Assembly (NCBI RefSeq): GCF_036503815.1 | Contig: NZ_AP027764.1 | Coordinates: 4,278,001-4,342,000, forward strand | DNA length: 64,000 bases | Direction of reading: 5' to 3' | Origin: Escherichia coli | Lineage (GTDB): Bacteria > Pseudomonadota > Gammaproteobacteria > Enterobacterales > Enterobacteriaceae | Shown: positions 9,084 through 17,342 of the stretch, one piece after another | Position numbering within the stretch: the stretch's first letter is position 1 | How the letters are laid out: every line of letters starts with the position of its first letter | Notes under the pieces: generated by a model | Told to the model about the DNA's origin: nothing | The model's database searches: none | The model's input: the letters and a program-made list of their open reading frames with translations, nothing else | Position numbers and translations under genes: made by a program

Positions 9084-10496
9084 ATGACGCGTTATCAACA
9101 TCTGGCGACTCTGCTTGCCGGGCGGATTGAGCAAGGGCTGTATCGTCACGGGGAGAAATTGCCGTCGGTGCGTAGCTTGAGTCAGGAGCACGGCGTCAGC
9201 ATCAGCACCGTGCAGCAGGCGTATCAGATGCTGGAAACGATGAAGCTCATCACTCCGCAGCCGCGTTCGGGGTATTTTGTCGCACAACGTAAAGCCCAGC
9301 CGCCAGTGCCGCCGATGTCACGTCCGGTGCAGCGCCCGGTGGAAATTACCCAGTGGGATCAGGTACTGGATATGCTGGAGGCGCATAGCGACAGTTCCAT
9401 TGTTCCGTTAAGCAAAAGCACGCCGGATGTCGAAACGCCCAGCCTGAAACCACTCTGGCGGGAGCTAAGCCGGGTGGTACAGCATAATCTGCAAACCGTT
9501 CTCGGTTATGACTTGTTAGCCGGTCAGCGAGTGTTGCGAGAGCAGATTGCCCGCCTGATGCTCGACAGCGGCTCGGTAGTCACCGCCGATGACATCATCA
9601 TCACCAGCGGCTGCCATAATTCGATGTCGATGGCGTTAATGGCGGTGTGTAAACCGGGCGATATTGTCGCGGTCGAATCCCCCTGTTATTACGGTTCAAT
9701 GCAGATGCTGCGCGGCATGGGCGTGAAAGTGATTGAAATCCCAACCGATCCAGAAACTGGCATCAGCGTTGAAGCGCTGGAGCTGGCGCTGGAACAGTGG
9801 CCGATTAAAGGCATCATTCTGGTGCCAAACTGTAATAATCCGCTGGGATTTATTATGCCGGACGCACGCAAACGGGCCGTTCTCTCTCTCGCCCAGCGTC
9901 ATGATATTGTGATTTTTGAAGATGATGTCTATGGCGAACTGGCAACGGAGTATCCGCGCCCGCGGACCATTCATTCCTGGGATATCGACGGGCGAGTGCT
10001 GTTGTGCAGCTCGTTCAGTAAAAGTATTGCTCCAGGCCTGCGCGTGGGTTGGGTCGCACCGGGGCGCTATCACGATAAACTGCTGCATATGAAATACGCC
10101 ATCAGCAGCTTTAATGTGCCGTCCACGCAAATGGCGGCGGCAACGTTTGTGCTGGAAGGTCACTATCATCGCCATATCCGGCGGATGCGGCAGAATTATC
10201 AGCGCAATTTGGCGCTTTATACCTGCTGGATACGGGAATATTTTCCCTGCGAAATCTGTATTACGCGCCCGAAAGGCGGATTTTTACTGTGGATAGAATT
10301 GCCTGAACAGGTCGATATGGTCTGCGTTGCGCGACAGCTGTACCGCATGAAAATCCAGGTGGCGGCAGGCTCGATTTTCTCGGCTTCCGGCAAATACCGT
10401 AATTGTCTACGCATCAACTGCGCTTTACCGCTCAGCGAAACCTATCGCGAAGCACTGAAGCAAATTGGCGAGGCCGTGTATCGGGCAATGGAATGA
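9084..10496 (+). CDS. yjiR: MocR-type GntR regulator with aminotransferase domain
   Basis: The N-terminal winged helix (about residues 1-70, with GEKLPSVRSLSQEHGVSISTV) is joined by a linker to a fold-type I aminotransferase domain (about 115-470). The PLP-binding lysine is in SSFSKSIAPGLRVGW at about residue 313, and the NCNNPLG and DDVYGEL motifs of the aminotransferase fold are visible. MocR proteins use PLP or an amino-acid-PLP adduct to control genes of vitamin B6 or amino acid metabolism, often the divergent gene, here yjiS. At 470 residues it is the K-12 length. The 176-base divergent region contains short repeated AATACAG/CATACAG and CATCTG elements that could be its operators. Confidence 0.93.
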   Translation: MTRYQHLATLLAGRIEQGLYRHGEKLPSVRSLSQEHGVSISTVQQAYQMLETMKLITPQPRSGYFVAQRKAQPPVPPMSRPVQRPVEITQWDQVLDMLEAHSDSSIVPLSKSTPDVETPSLKPLWRELSRVVQHNLQTVLGYDLLAGQRVLREQIARLMLDSGSVVTADDIIITSGCHNSMSMALMAVCKPGDIVAVESPCYYGSMQMLRGMGVKVIEIPTDPETGISVEALELALEQWPIKGIILVPNCNNPLGFIMPDARKRAVLSLAQRHDIVIFEDDVYGELATEYPRPRTIHSWDIDGRVLLCSSFSKSIAPGLRVGWVAPGRYHDKLLHMKYAISSFNVPSTQMAAATFVLEGHYHRHIRRMRQNYQRNLALYTCWIREYFPCEICITRPKGGFLLWIELPEQVDMVCVARQLYRMKIQVAAGSIFSASGKYRNCLRINCALPLSETYREALKQIGEAVYRAME

Positions 10497-10612
10497 ATTC
10501 GAAATAGTGGCGAAGCGCCTGATTTCCTCTCACGAATCGCGTGTGACTCGTTTTATCTTTGCAGGGTCATCGTCACGTTCCTGCATGGCTTAGGCAAAGT
10601 GCGCTTCGTTCA

Positions 10613-10716
10613 TGCCGGATGCCATGTGAACGCCTTACCAGGTCTACAAAATCTTTAAAGTTCAATATAGTGAATGGGTTATGTAGACCTGATAAGCGTA
10701 GCACATCAGGCTGCTT
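10613..10716. repeat. BIME (pair of inverted REP elements) between yjiR and rpnD
   Basis: A REP-like unit (ATGCCGGATGCCATGTGAACGCC followed by TTACCAGGTCTAC) is followed about 40 bases later by an oppositely oriented unit containing CTGATAAGCGTAGCACATCAGGC. This is the common two-REP arrangement found in the intergenic regions of E. coli. The first arm departs from consensus. Confidence 0.8.
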
Positions 10717-10738
10717 TGCGTTTGTCATCAGTCTCTGA

Positions 10739-11695
10739 TTAGTACTCGATCCATGGATCACGCTTGCTTTCAGGCAAGGGCTGATCTAATGCCTGCATTT
10801 GCTCTGCCGAAAGTCCGGTATATCGTTGTATCCATTCAGGATCGGCCCCATTCTGCAACAACAATCGGAGGAGGCTCCGTTCCCCTTCTACTTTCCCTTC
10901 TTTCCTCCCCCTCTCCCTTCCCAACAGCCATCCATCATTATGAATTCGCTCTGCAATTGTCATTATTCGCTCCCTGTGGTGTGGCATTCGCCTGGTAAGT
11001 TCGCTGATAAACGCCTTAAAACGCGCTTCATCGCCAGTCAGTAAAATGTAATTTAACAGCGCAGTTATCTGGCTGTCATTAGCACACCCTGTAACCAGTA
11101 ATACTGCCAGTTGATCAATAAGCCCCATTAGATCGCGCTGGCGAATATGCTTTTGGATCAACTCCAACAGGGCGACTCTGCGATGCTGCACAATCTCGTC
11201 ATCCGGCACGATAGTGATATCCACCAGCGGGAACGCGGCGTTATAAAGCTTCCGTGCGGTAGTCGGGTCGGCAAATTCGTCCAGCCAGCACAAAGACCAG
11301 GGATAAGGACTACGGCTACCGTGATAAAACAGCATCGGAATGACCAGCGGTAGCGGTCGGCGTTTATCATGCTCTATATGGCGCTGCATCACCGCCATGG
11401 AATAGCGCATCAGCCGAAAAGCCATGTGAATATCCTCACGGCTCTGATGTTCAATCACCACATAGATATAGCCATCTCCTTTACGGGTCTTTACCGACCA
11501 TAAAATATCGGAGTGTAGCGCCCGCAATTTTTCATCGACAAAGCTGGCGGATTCCAGTTTTAAGGTGTCGAGATCGCACAGTTCACGTAAATCTTTAGGT
11601 AAGTGAATCTCCATAAAATCCCGCGCAGTGTCAGGGTGCGTGAGAAAAGATTTAAATAATGCATCATGCGGCGTGCTGGTCGTGAAGTTTGTCAT
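10739..11695 (-). CDS. rpnD: Rpn-family recombination-promoting nuclease (RpnD, apparently intact)
   Basis: This 318-residue protein belongs to the Rpn/Transposase_31 family, whose members nick or cut DNA and raise RecA-independent recombination in E. coli. The PD-(D/E)XK-type catalytic core lies near the N-terminus: HDALFKSFLTHP, then LHSDILWSVKT and YIYVVIEHQS, which provide the D...E-x-Q signature (about residues 64-86). The C-terminal part has the family's typical GRERGRKEGKVEGERSLL segment (about 260-275) and ends in helices. In K-12 I recall this locus as two fragments, yjiP and yjiQ. Here it is one continuous frame, so the enzyme may be active. It is flanked by a REP pair on the 3' side. 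Confidence 0.85.
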   Translation of the reverse strand: MTNFTTSTPHDALFKSFLTHPDTARDFMEIHLPKDLRELCDLDTLKLESASFVDEKLRALHSDILWSVKTRKGDGYIYVVIEHQSREDIHMAFRLMRYSMAVMQRHIEHDKRRPLPLVIPMLFYHGSRSPYPWSLCWLDEFADPTTARKLYNAAFPLVDITIVPDDEIVQHRRVALLELIQKHIRQRDLMGLIDQLAVLLVTGCANDSQITALLNYILLTGDEARFKAFISELTRRMPHHRERIMTIAERIHNDGWLLGRERGRKEGKVEGERSLLRLLLQNGADPEWIQRYTGLSAEQMQALDQPLPESKRDPWIEY

Positions 11696-12174
11696 GGCGA
11701 TCCATCACCTGTTGAAAAAGATGGCCTGACTTTAGCGACTAACAAAACCACTCTCACCCGGCAATTTCCCATTCCCCGAGGCGCTTTCCAGGCTATTTTT
11801 ATTCTTCTGCAAACGATACATTTTTCCGGAAACAGGCTCGTGTTTTTACATGTCCTGTACCCGGCAGATATTCCCCTTTCCACCGCGCTCTTTTGATTAA
11901 CCGCAAATTTTAATTACACTTAAGGTGTATATTTTCTATGCAACCCATCAATTAAAGAGGTGTAATGTGCTGATGACTATTTGTAATCGTTATACATTCT
12001 GACCCGAAGTCAGAAAGTATTTCTCTGTCTGTGTGTTCACAGGCAGTGTGGTTGATTACATGAAATTCAGTACATTTGCAGTCTCGTTGCCCTTCTCACC
12101 TGCCTTTCGTCATTACCGATGGTATTGAATTTCGTTTTCCCCGTTGAGGTTCTCCGGACAAGGAGTTGTTTGTT

Positions 12175-13407
12175 ATGCCACGTTTTTTTGCCCGCCATGC
12201 CGCCACGCTGTTTTTCCCGATGGCGTTGATTTTGTATGACTTTGCCGCGTATCTGTCGACGGATCTGATCCAGCCTGGGATCATTAATGTGGTCCGTGAT
12301 TTTAACGCCGATGTCAGTCTGGCCCCGGCTGCCGTCAGTCTCTATCTCGCTGGCGGTATGGCGTTACAGTGGCTGCTGGGGCCGCTCTCCGACAGAATTG
12401 GCCGCAGGCCGGTGCTGATTACCGGGGCGCTAATTTTTACCCTTGCCTGCGCCGCGACAATGTTCACAACGTCTATGACACAGTTTCTTATCGCGCGTGC
12501 AATTCAGGGCACCAGTATCTGTTTTATTGCCACCGTTGGTTATGTCACGGTGCAGGAGGCGTTCGGACAGACAAAAGGGATCAAGTTGATGGCGATTATC
12601 ACCTCCATCGTACTGATTGCGCCGATTATCGGCCCGCTTTCCGGCGCAGCTCTGATGCACTTTATGCACTGGAAAGTCCTTTTTGCCATCATTGCGGTTA
12701 TGGGTTTTATCTCATTTGTTGGCTTACTGTTGGCGATGCCAGAGACGGTGAAGCGCGGCGCGGTTCCGTTTAGCGCCAAAAGCGTCTTGCGCGATTTTCG
12801 TAATGTCTTTTGCAATCGGCTGTTCCTCTTTGGCGCAGCAACCATCTCTTTAAGCTATATCCCGATGATGAGCTGGGTGGCTGTCTCGCCGGTGATCCTT
12901 ATCGATGCAGGCGGCTTAACAACTTCGCAGTTCGCCTGGACACAAGTTCCGGTGTTCGGCGCGGTGATTGTCGCGAATGCCATCGTGGCGCGTTTTGTTA
13001 AAGATCCGACCGAACCGCGGTTTATCTGGCGTGCCGTACCTATTCAACTGGTCGGCCTCGCTCTGTTGATTGTCGGCAATCTGCTGTCGCCGCATGTCTG
13101 GCTGTGGTCGGTGCTGGGCACCAGTCTGTATGCTTTCGGGATTGGTTTGATTTTTCCGACCTTATTCCGCTTTACGCTGTTTTCCAATAACTTACCGAAA
13201 GGGACCGTCTCCGCATCGCTAAATATGGTGATCCTGATGGTGATGTCGGTCTCGGTCGAAATCGGCCGCTGGCTATGGTTTAACGGCGGTCGCTTGCCGT
13301 TTCATCTGTTAGCCGTTGTGGCGGGCGTTATCGTCGTTTTCACCCTGGCGGGATTGCTCAATCGCGTGCGCCAGCATCAGGCAGCCGAGCTAGTGGAGGA
13401 GCAGTGA
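12175..13407 (+). CDS. mdtM: MdtM multidrug and alkali efflux transporter (MFS)
   Basis: A 12-helix major facilitator of the DHA1 drug:proton antiporter family in the inner membrane. It exports chloramphenicol, ethidium, quaternary ammonium compounds and bile salts, and contributes to alkaline pH tolerance. The family motif A is GPLSDRIGRRPV (about residues 64-75), and the antiporter motif C region is IVLIAPIIGPLSGA (about 139-152). The longer frame starts with TTG at 12166, but AAGGAG at 12160 sits correctly for the ATG at 12175, which gives 410 residues as in K-12 (MPRFFARHAATLF). It is followed 40 bases later by yjiN. Confidence 0.95.
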   Translation: MPRFFARHAATLFFPMALILYDFAAYLSTDLIQPGIINVVRDFNADVSLAPAAVSLYLAGGMALQWLLGPLSDRIGRRPVLITGALIFTLACAATMFTTSMTQFLIARAIQGTSICFIATVGYVTVQEAFGQTKGIKLMAIITSIVLIAPIIGPLSGAALMHFMHWKVLFAIIAVMGFISFVGLLLAMPETVKRGAVPFSAKSVLRDFRNVFCNRLFLFGAATISLSYIPMMSWVAVSPVILIDAGGLTTSQFAWTQVPVFGAVIVANAIVARFVKDPTEPRFIWRAVPIQLVGLALLIVGNLLSPHVWLWSVLGTSLYAFGIGLIFPTLFRFTLFSNNLPKGTVSASLNMVILMVMSVSVEIGRWLWFNGGRLPFHLLAVVAGVIVVFTLAGLLNRVRQHQAAELVEEQ

Positions 13408-13447
13408 TTTTTGCGCGATCCTGCCGTCAGGCTCTATTCTTAACGTT

Positions 13448-14728
13448 ATGAATAAACTCATCGAACTCAGACGCGCCAAAAGGTTGGCGCTCTCTTTACT
13501 GCTTATCGCCGCTGCTACCTTTGTCGTTACGCTGTTTTTGCCGCCCAATTTTTGGGTGAGCGGCGTGAAGGCGATTGCTGAAGCGGCGATGGTCGGCGCG
13601 CTGGCTGACTGGTTTGCGGTGGTGGCGCTATTTCGCCGCGTGCCGATTCCGATTATTTCTCGTCATACGGCGATTATCCCGCGTAATAAAGACAGGATTG
13701 GTGAAAATCTCGGCCAGTTCGTGCAGGAAAAATTTCTCGATACCCAGTCGCTGGTGGCATTGATTCGACGTCACGAACCGGCGTTGTTGATTGGCAACTG
13801 GTTTAGTCAGCCGGAAAACGCCCGCCGCGTTGGTCAGCATCTGTTGCAGATCATGAGCGGTTTTCTTGAACTGACCGATGATGCGCGCATTCAGCGCCTG
13901 CTTAAGCGCGCAGTCCATCGGGCGATTGATAAGGTCGATCTTTCTGGCACCAGTGCACTGATGCTGGAAAGCATGACTAAAAACGATCGCCATCAGGTGC
14001 TGCTGGATACGCTGATCGCACAGTTGATCGCCCTGCTTCAGCGCGATAAATCGCGCAAGTTTATCGCCCAGCAAATTGTTCGCTGGCTGGAGAGCGAGCA
14101 TCCACTGAAAGCCAAAATTCTCCCCACAGAATGGCTGGGCGAACATAGCGCGGAGTTAGTTTCTGACGCGGTGAATTCTTTGCTTGATGATATTAGTCGC
14201 GATCGTGCGCATCAGATCCGCCATGCGTTTGATCGCGCCACCTTCGCCCTGATCGACAAGCTGAAAAACGATCCGGAAATGGCAGCGCGAGCCGATGCCG
14301 TAAAAAGCTATCTGAAAGAAGATGAAGCTTTTAACCGCTATCTAAGTGAATTGTGGGGGGATTTACGGGAATGGCTGAAAGCGGATATCAACAGTGAAGA
14401 TTCTCGTGTGAAAGAACGTATCGCACGAGCGGGTCAATGGTTTGGCGAAACGTTAATTGCCGATGATGCCTTGCGGGCGTCGTTAAATAGTCATCTGGAA
14501 CAAGCCGCGCACCGTGTCGCGCCTGAGTTTTCCGCATTCCTGACGCGCCATATCAGCGATACGGTAAAAAGCTGGGATGCGCGGGATATGTCGCGGCAAA
14601 TCGAGTTAAATATTGGCAAAGATCTGCAGTTTATCCGTGTCAACGGTACGCTAGTTGGCGGTTGTATTGGGCTAATTTTGTATTTGCTGTCGCAGCTCCC
14701 GGCCTTGTTCCCCCTCGGCAATTTTTAG
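13448..14728 (+). CDS. yjiN: YjiN, DUF445 inner-membrane protein
   Basis: A 426-residue DUF445 protein of unknown function. Two hydrophobic segments near the N-terminus (LALSLLLIAAATFVVTLFL, and the small-residue stretch GVKAIAEAAMVGALADWFAVVALF) and one at the C-terminus (VGGCIGLILYLLSQLPALF) anchor it. Between them lies a long, charged, mostly helical cytoplasmic or periplasmic region. Length and sequence match K-12. It follows mdtM closely and may share its transcript. Confidence 0.92.
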   Translation: MNKLIELRRAKRLALSLLLIAAATFVVTLFLPPNFWVSGVKAIAEAAMVGALADWFAVVALFRRVPIPIISRHTAIIPRNKDRIGENLGQFVQEKFLDTQSLVALIRRHEPALLIGNWFSQPENARRVGQHLLQIMSGFLELTDDARIQRLLKRAVHRAIDKVDLSGTSALMLESMTKNDRHQVLLDTLIAQLIALLQRDKSRKFIAQQIVRWLESEHPLKAKILPTEWLGEHSAELVSDAVNSLLDDISRDRAHQIRHAFDRATFALIDKLKNDPEMAARADAVKSYLKEDEAFNRYLSELWGDLREWLKADINSEDSRVKERIARAGQWFGETLIADDALRASLNSHLEQAAHRVAPEFSAFLTRHISDTVKSWDARDMSRQIELNIGKDLQFIRVNGTLVGGCIGLILYLLSQLPALFPLGNF

Positions 14729-14843
14729 AAATCCATGAAAAACTAAGTGGCTAACCGCGAGAGAGATCAAATAAACCACACTAAAAGAATGGTAATAATG
14801 TGGCCTCTTTTCATTATCTCCCGTGGTACGGGGAAGGAAAATC

Positions 14844-15995
14844 ATGTCACTTGTCACCGATCTACCCGCTATTTTCGATCAGTTCTCTGAAGCTCGCCAG
14901 AAAGGCTTTCTCACCGTCATGGATCTCAAGGAGCGCGGCATTCCGCTGGTTGGCACCTACTGTACTTTTATGCCGCAAGAGATCCCAATGGCAGCCGGTG
15001 CGGTTGTAGTTTCACTCTGTTCCACCTCTGATGAAACCATTGAAGAAGCCGAGAAAGATCTGCCGCGCAATCTCTGCCCGCTGATTAAAAGCAGCTATGG
15101 CTTCGGCAAAACCGATAAATGCCCCTATTTCTACTTTTCTGATCTGGTGGTCGGTGAAACCACCTGCGACGGCAAAAAGAAAATGTATGAATACATGGCG
15201 GAGTTTAAGCCCGTGCATGTGATGCAATTGCCCAACAGCGTTAAGGACGATGCCTCGCGTGCATTATGGAAAGCAGAAATGCTGCGCTTACAAAAAGCGG
15301 TAGAGGAACGTTTTGGACACGAGATTAGCGAAGATGCTCTGCGCGATGCCATTGCGCTGAAAAACCGCGAACGTCGCGCACTGGCCAATTTTTATCATCT
15401 TGGGCAGTTAAATCCTCCCGCGCTTAGCGGCAGCGACATTCTGAAAGTGGTCTACGGCGCAACCTTCCGGTTCGATAAAGAGGCGTTGGTTGACGAACTG
15501 GATGCAATGACCGCCCGCGTTCGTCAGCAGTGGGAAGAAGGCCAGCGACTGGACCCGCGTCCACGCATTTTAATCACCGGCTGCCCAATTGGCGGCGCAG
15601 CAGAGAAAGTGGTGCGCGCGATTGAAGAGAATGGCGGCTGGGTTGTCGGTTATGAAAACTGCACCGGGGCGAAAGCGACCGAGCAATGCGTGGCAGAAAC
15701 GGGCGATGTCTACGACGCGCTGGCGGATAAATATCTGGCGATTGGCTGCTCCTGTGTTTCGCCGAACGATCAGCGCCTGCAAATGCTCAGCCAGATGGTT
15801 GAAGAATATCAGGTCGATGGCGTAGTTGATGTGATTTTGCAGGCGTGCCATACCTACGCGGTGGAATCGCTGGCGATTAAACGTCATGTGCGTCAGCAGC
15901 ACAACATTCCTTATATCGCTATTGAAACAGACTACTCCACCTCAGATGTCGGGCAGCTCAGCACCCGTGTCGCGGCCTTTATTGAGATGCTGTAA
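14844..15995 (+). CDS. yjiM: YjiM, 2-hydroxyacyl-CoA dehydratase-like (double-cubane) protein
   Basis: YjiM is related to the D subunit of 2-hydroxyacyl-CoA dehydratases and to double-cubane cluster proteins, which use an unusual iron-sulfur cluster to reduce small molecules. Cysteines spread through the sequence (GTYCTF, NLCPLIKSSYGFGKTDKCPYF, TGCPIGG, YENCTG, GCSCVSP) are the likely cluster ligands. The 383-residue product starts at the ATG at 14844 after GGAAGG; the frame is open further upstream. It is followed after 9 bases by yjiL, the predicted ATP-dependent electron activator. The natural substrate in E. coli is not known, and I infer an anaerobic role from the cluster chemistry. Confidence 0.9.
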   Translation: MSLVTDLPAIFDQFSEARQKGFLTVMDLKERGIPLVGTYCTFMPQEIPMAAGAVVVSLCSTSDETIEEAEKDLPRNLCPLIKSSYGFGKTDKCPYFYFSDLVVGETTCDGKKKMYEYMAEFKPVHVMQLPNSVKDDASRALWKAEMLRLQKAVEERFGHEISEDALRDAIALKNRERRALANFYHLGQLNPPALSGSDILKVVYGATFRFDKEALVDELDAMTARVRQQWEEGQRLDPRPRILITGCPIGGAAEKVVRAIEENGGWVVGYENCTGAKATEQCVAETGDVYDALADKYLAIGCSCVSPNDQRLQMLSQMVEEYQVDGVVDVILQACHTYAVESLAIKRHVRQQHNIPYIAIETDYSTSDVGQLSTRVAAFIEML

Positions 15996-16004
15996 GGAGT
16001 GGCA

Positions 16005-16772
16005 GTGGCATATTCGATTGGCATTGATTCCGGCTCAACCGCCACCAAAGGGATCTTACTGACAGACGGCGTGATTACGCGCCGTTTCCTCGTTCCAACA
16101 CCTTTTCGCCCGGCAACAGCAATTACTGAAGCCTGGGAAACTCTGCGCGAAGGGTTAGAGATAGTGCCGTTTCTGACGCTGACTGGTTACGGGCGACAAC
16201 TGGTGGATTTTGCCGATAAACAGGTGACGGAAATCTCCTGTCACGGGCTGGGCGCACGGTTTCTTGCGCCAGCAACGCGCGGGGTAATCGACATCGGTGG
16301 TCAGGACAGCAAAGTGATTCAGCTTGATGACGACGGTAACCTGTGCGATTTCCTGATGAATGACAAATGCGCGGCGGGCACCGGGCGTTTCCTGGAGGTG
16401 ATCTCGCGCACGCTTGGCACCAGCGTCGAGCAACTCGACAGAATTACCGAAAATGTCACGCCGCACGCCATCACGAGTATGTGCACAGTGTTTGCCGAAT
16501 CGGAAGTGATCAGCCTGCGCTCAGCGGGCGTCGCGCCAGAAGCGATTCTCGCCGGAGTGATTAACGCGATGGCGCGGCGGAGTGCCAATTTCATTGCTCG
16601 TCTCTCCTGTGAAGCGCCGATTCTGTTTACTGGCGGCGTTAGCCATTGCCAGACGTTTGCCCGGATGTTGGAAACTCACCTGGGAATGCCGGTAAATACC
16701 CATCCTGATGCGCAATTTGCTGGCGCAATTGGCGCAGCGGTAATTGGTCAACGAGTGAGAAAACGCACATGA
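16005..16772 (+). CDS. yjiL: YjiL, ATP-dependent activator of the YjiM dehydratase-like protein
   Basis: A BadF/BadG/HgdC-type ATPase of the ASKHA fold: phosphate-binding loops GIDSGSTATKG at the N-terminus and DIGGQDSK in the middle, plus the cluster cysteines NDKCAAGTGRF and TSMCTVFAESE that hold one 4Fe-4S between two subunits. Such proteins hydrolyse ATP to push one low-potential electron into the dehydratase partner. The frame is open from a GTG at 15999, but that overlaps its own ribosome site. The GTG at 16005, five bases after AAGGAG, gives the 255 residues known from K-12. It overlaps the next gene by ATGA. Confidence 0.92.
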   Translation: MAYSIGIDSGSTATKGILLTDGVITRRFLVPTPFRPATAITEAWETLREGLEIVPFLTLTGYGRQLVDFADKQVTEISCHGLGARFLAPATRGVIDIGGQDSKVIQLDDDGNLCDFLMNDKCAAGTGRFLEVISRTLGTSVEQLDRITENVTPHAITSMCTVFAESEVISLRSAGVAPEAILAGVINAMARRSANFIARLSCEAPILFTGGVSHCQTFARMLETHLGMPVNTHPDAQFAGAIGAAVIGQRVRKRT

Positions 16773-17035
16773 AAGAGTATCTGTTTTTATTTCACTCAAC
16801 GGTCGGCGTTGTACAAACGCGTAAGGCGTTACAGGCAGCGGGTATGACCTTTCGCGTCAGCGATATTCCCCGCGATTTACGCGGCGGATGCGGGTTATGC
16901 ATTTGGCTGATCTGTCCCCCCGGCGAGGAAATACAATGGGTGATCCCTGGGCAGACCGAAGCGATATATTGCCAGCAGAACAGCGAATGGCAGTGCGTGG
17001 GGCATTACGATTCAGAAGCGTCAACCAGGCAATAA
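16769..17035 (+). CDS. DUF3343 small protein (sulfur/selenium-carrier-like) in the yjiML operon
   Basis: An 88-residue protein whose ATG overlaps the yjiL stop (ATGA), so it is translated with yjiL. Residues 1-50 fit DUF3343, a short family described as putative Se/S carrier-like: a beta strand (KEYLFLFHSTVGVVQ), a helix (TRKALQAAGM) and the cysteine turn RGGCGLCIW. The cysteine pair C-G-L-C sits where the conserved S-C-G motif of the family lies. The coupling suggests it delivers sulfur, selenium or electrons to the YjiM/YjiL system. I infer that role from context only. The reading frame is real by overlap and family match. Confidence 0.75.
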   Translation: MKEYLFLFHSTVGVVQTRKALQAAGMTFRVSDIPRDLRGGCGLCIWLICPPGEEIQWVIPGQTEAIYCQQNSEWQCVGHYDSEASTRQ

Positions 17036-17177
17036 GATCTTTAAATATAACGCCCGGATATTTGGCTGCACATAATCCTGCATGAAGGAAGTTGTATTAA
17101 ATATCTCGCCTGCTGTGAAATATTTCCCATCCACAAAATGAGCGATTTTTGATAGCACCTTGCTATTGCGCGTCTAA

Positions 17178-17197
17178 AATACAATATACATTGTATT
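17178..17197. promoter_or_regulatory. Perfect 8-bp palindrome in the AT-rich region before the EspX-like gene
   Basis: AATACAAT-ATAC-ATTGTATT is a perfect inverted repeat about 145 bases before the start of the effector-like gene, in a 300-base AT-rich intergenic stretch with promoter-like hexamers around it. It looks like an operator for a dimeric regulator. The regulator is not identified. Confidence 0.4.
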
Positions 17198-17342
17198 ATA
17201 CTTAAAACATAATTATGCATAGAGAAATAAAATGATTACCGGGTGTGGTAATGATAAAAATAAGTTTCAGTGTGAAGCTTATCTTTACCCCCCATGATTA
17301 TTTTAGATTTAGAAGAACATTTCACAATTCAAGGATAAAAAT

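Noticed and set aside
12166..12174. TTG start for mdtM
   Set aside because: The AAGGAG sequence is too close to this TTG; the ATG at 12175 is correctly spaced and gives the known product.
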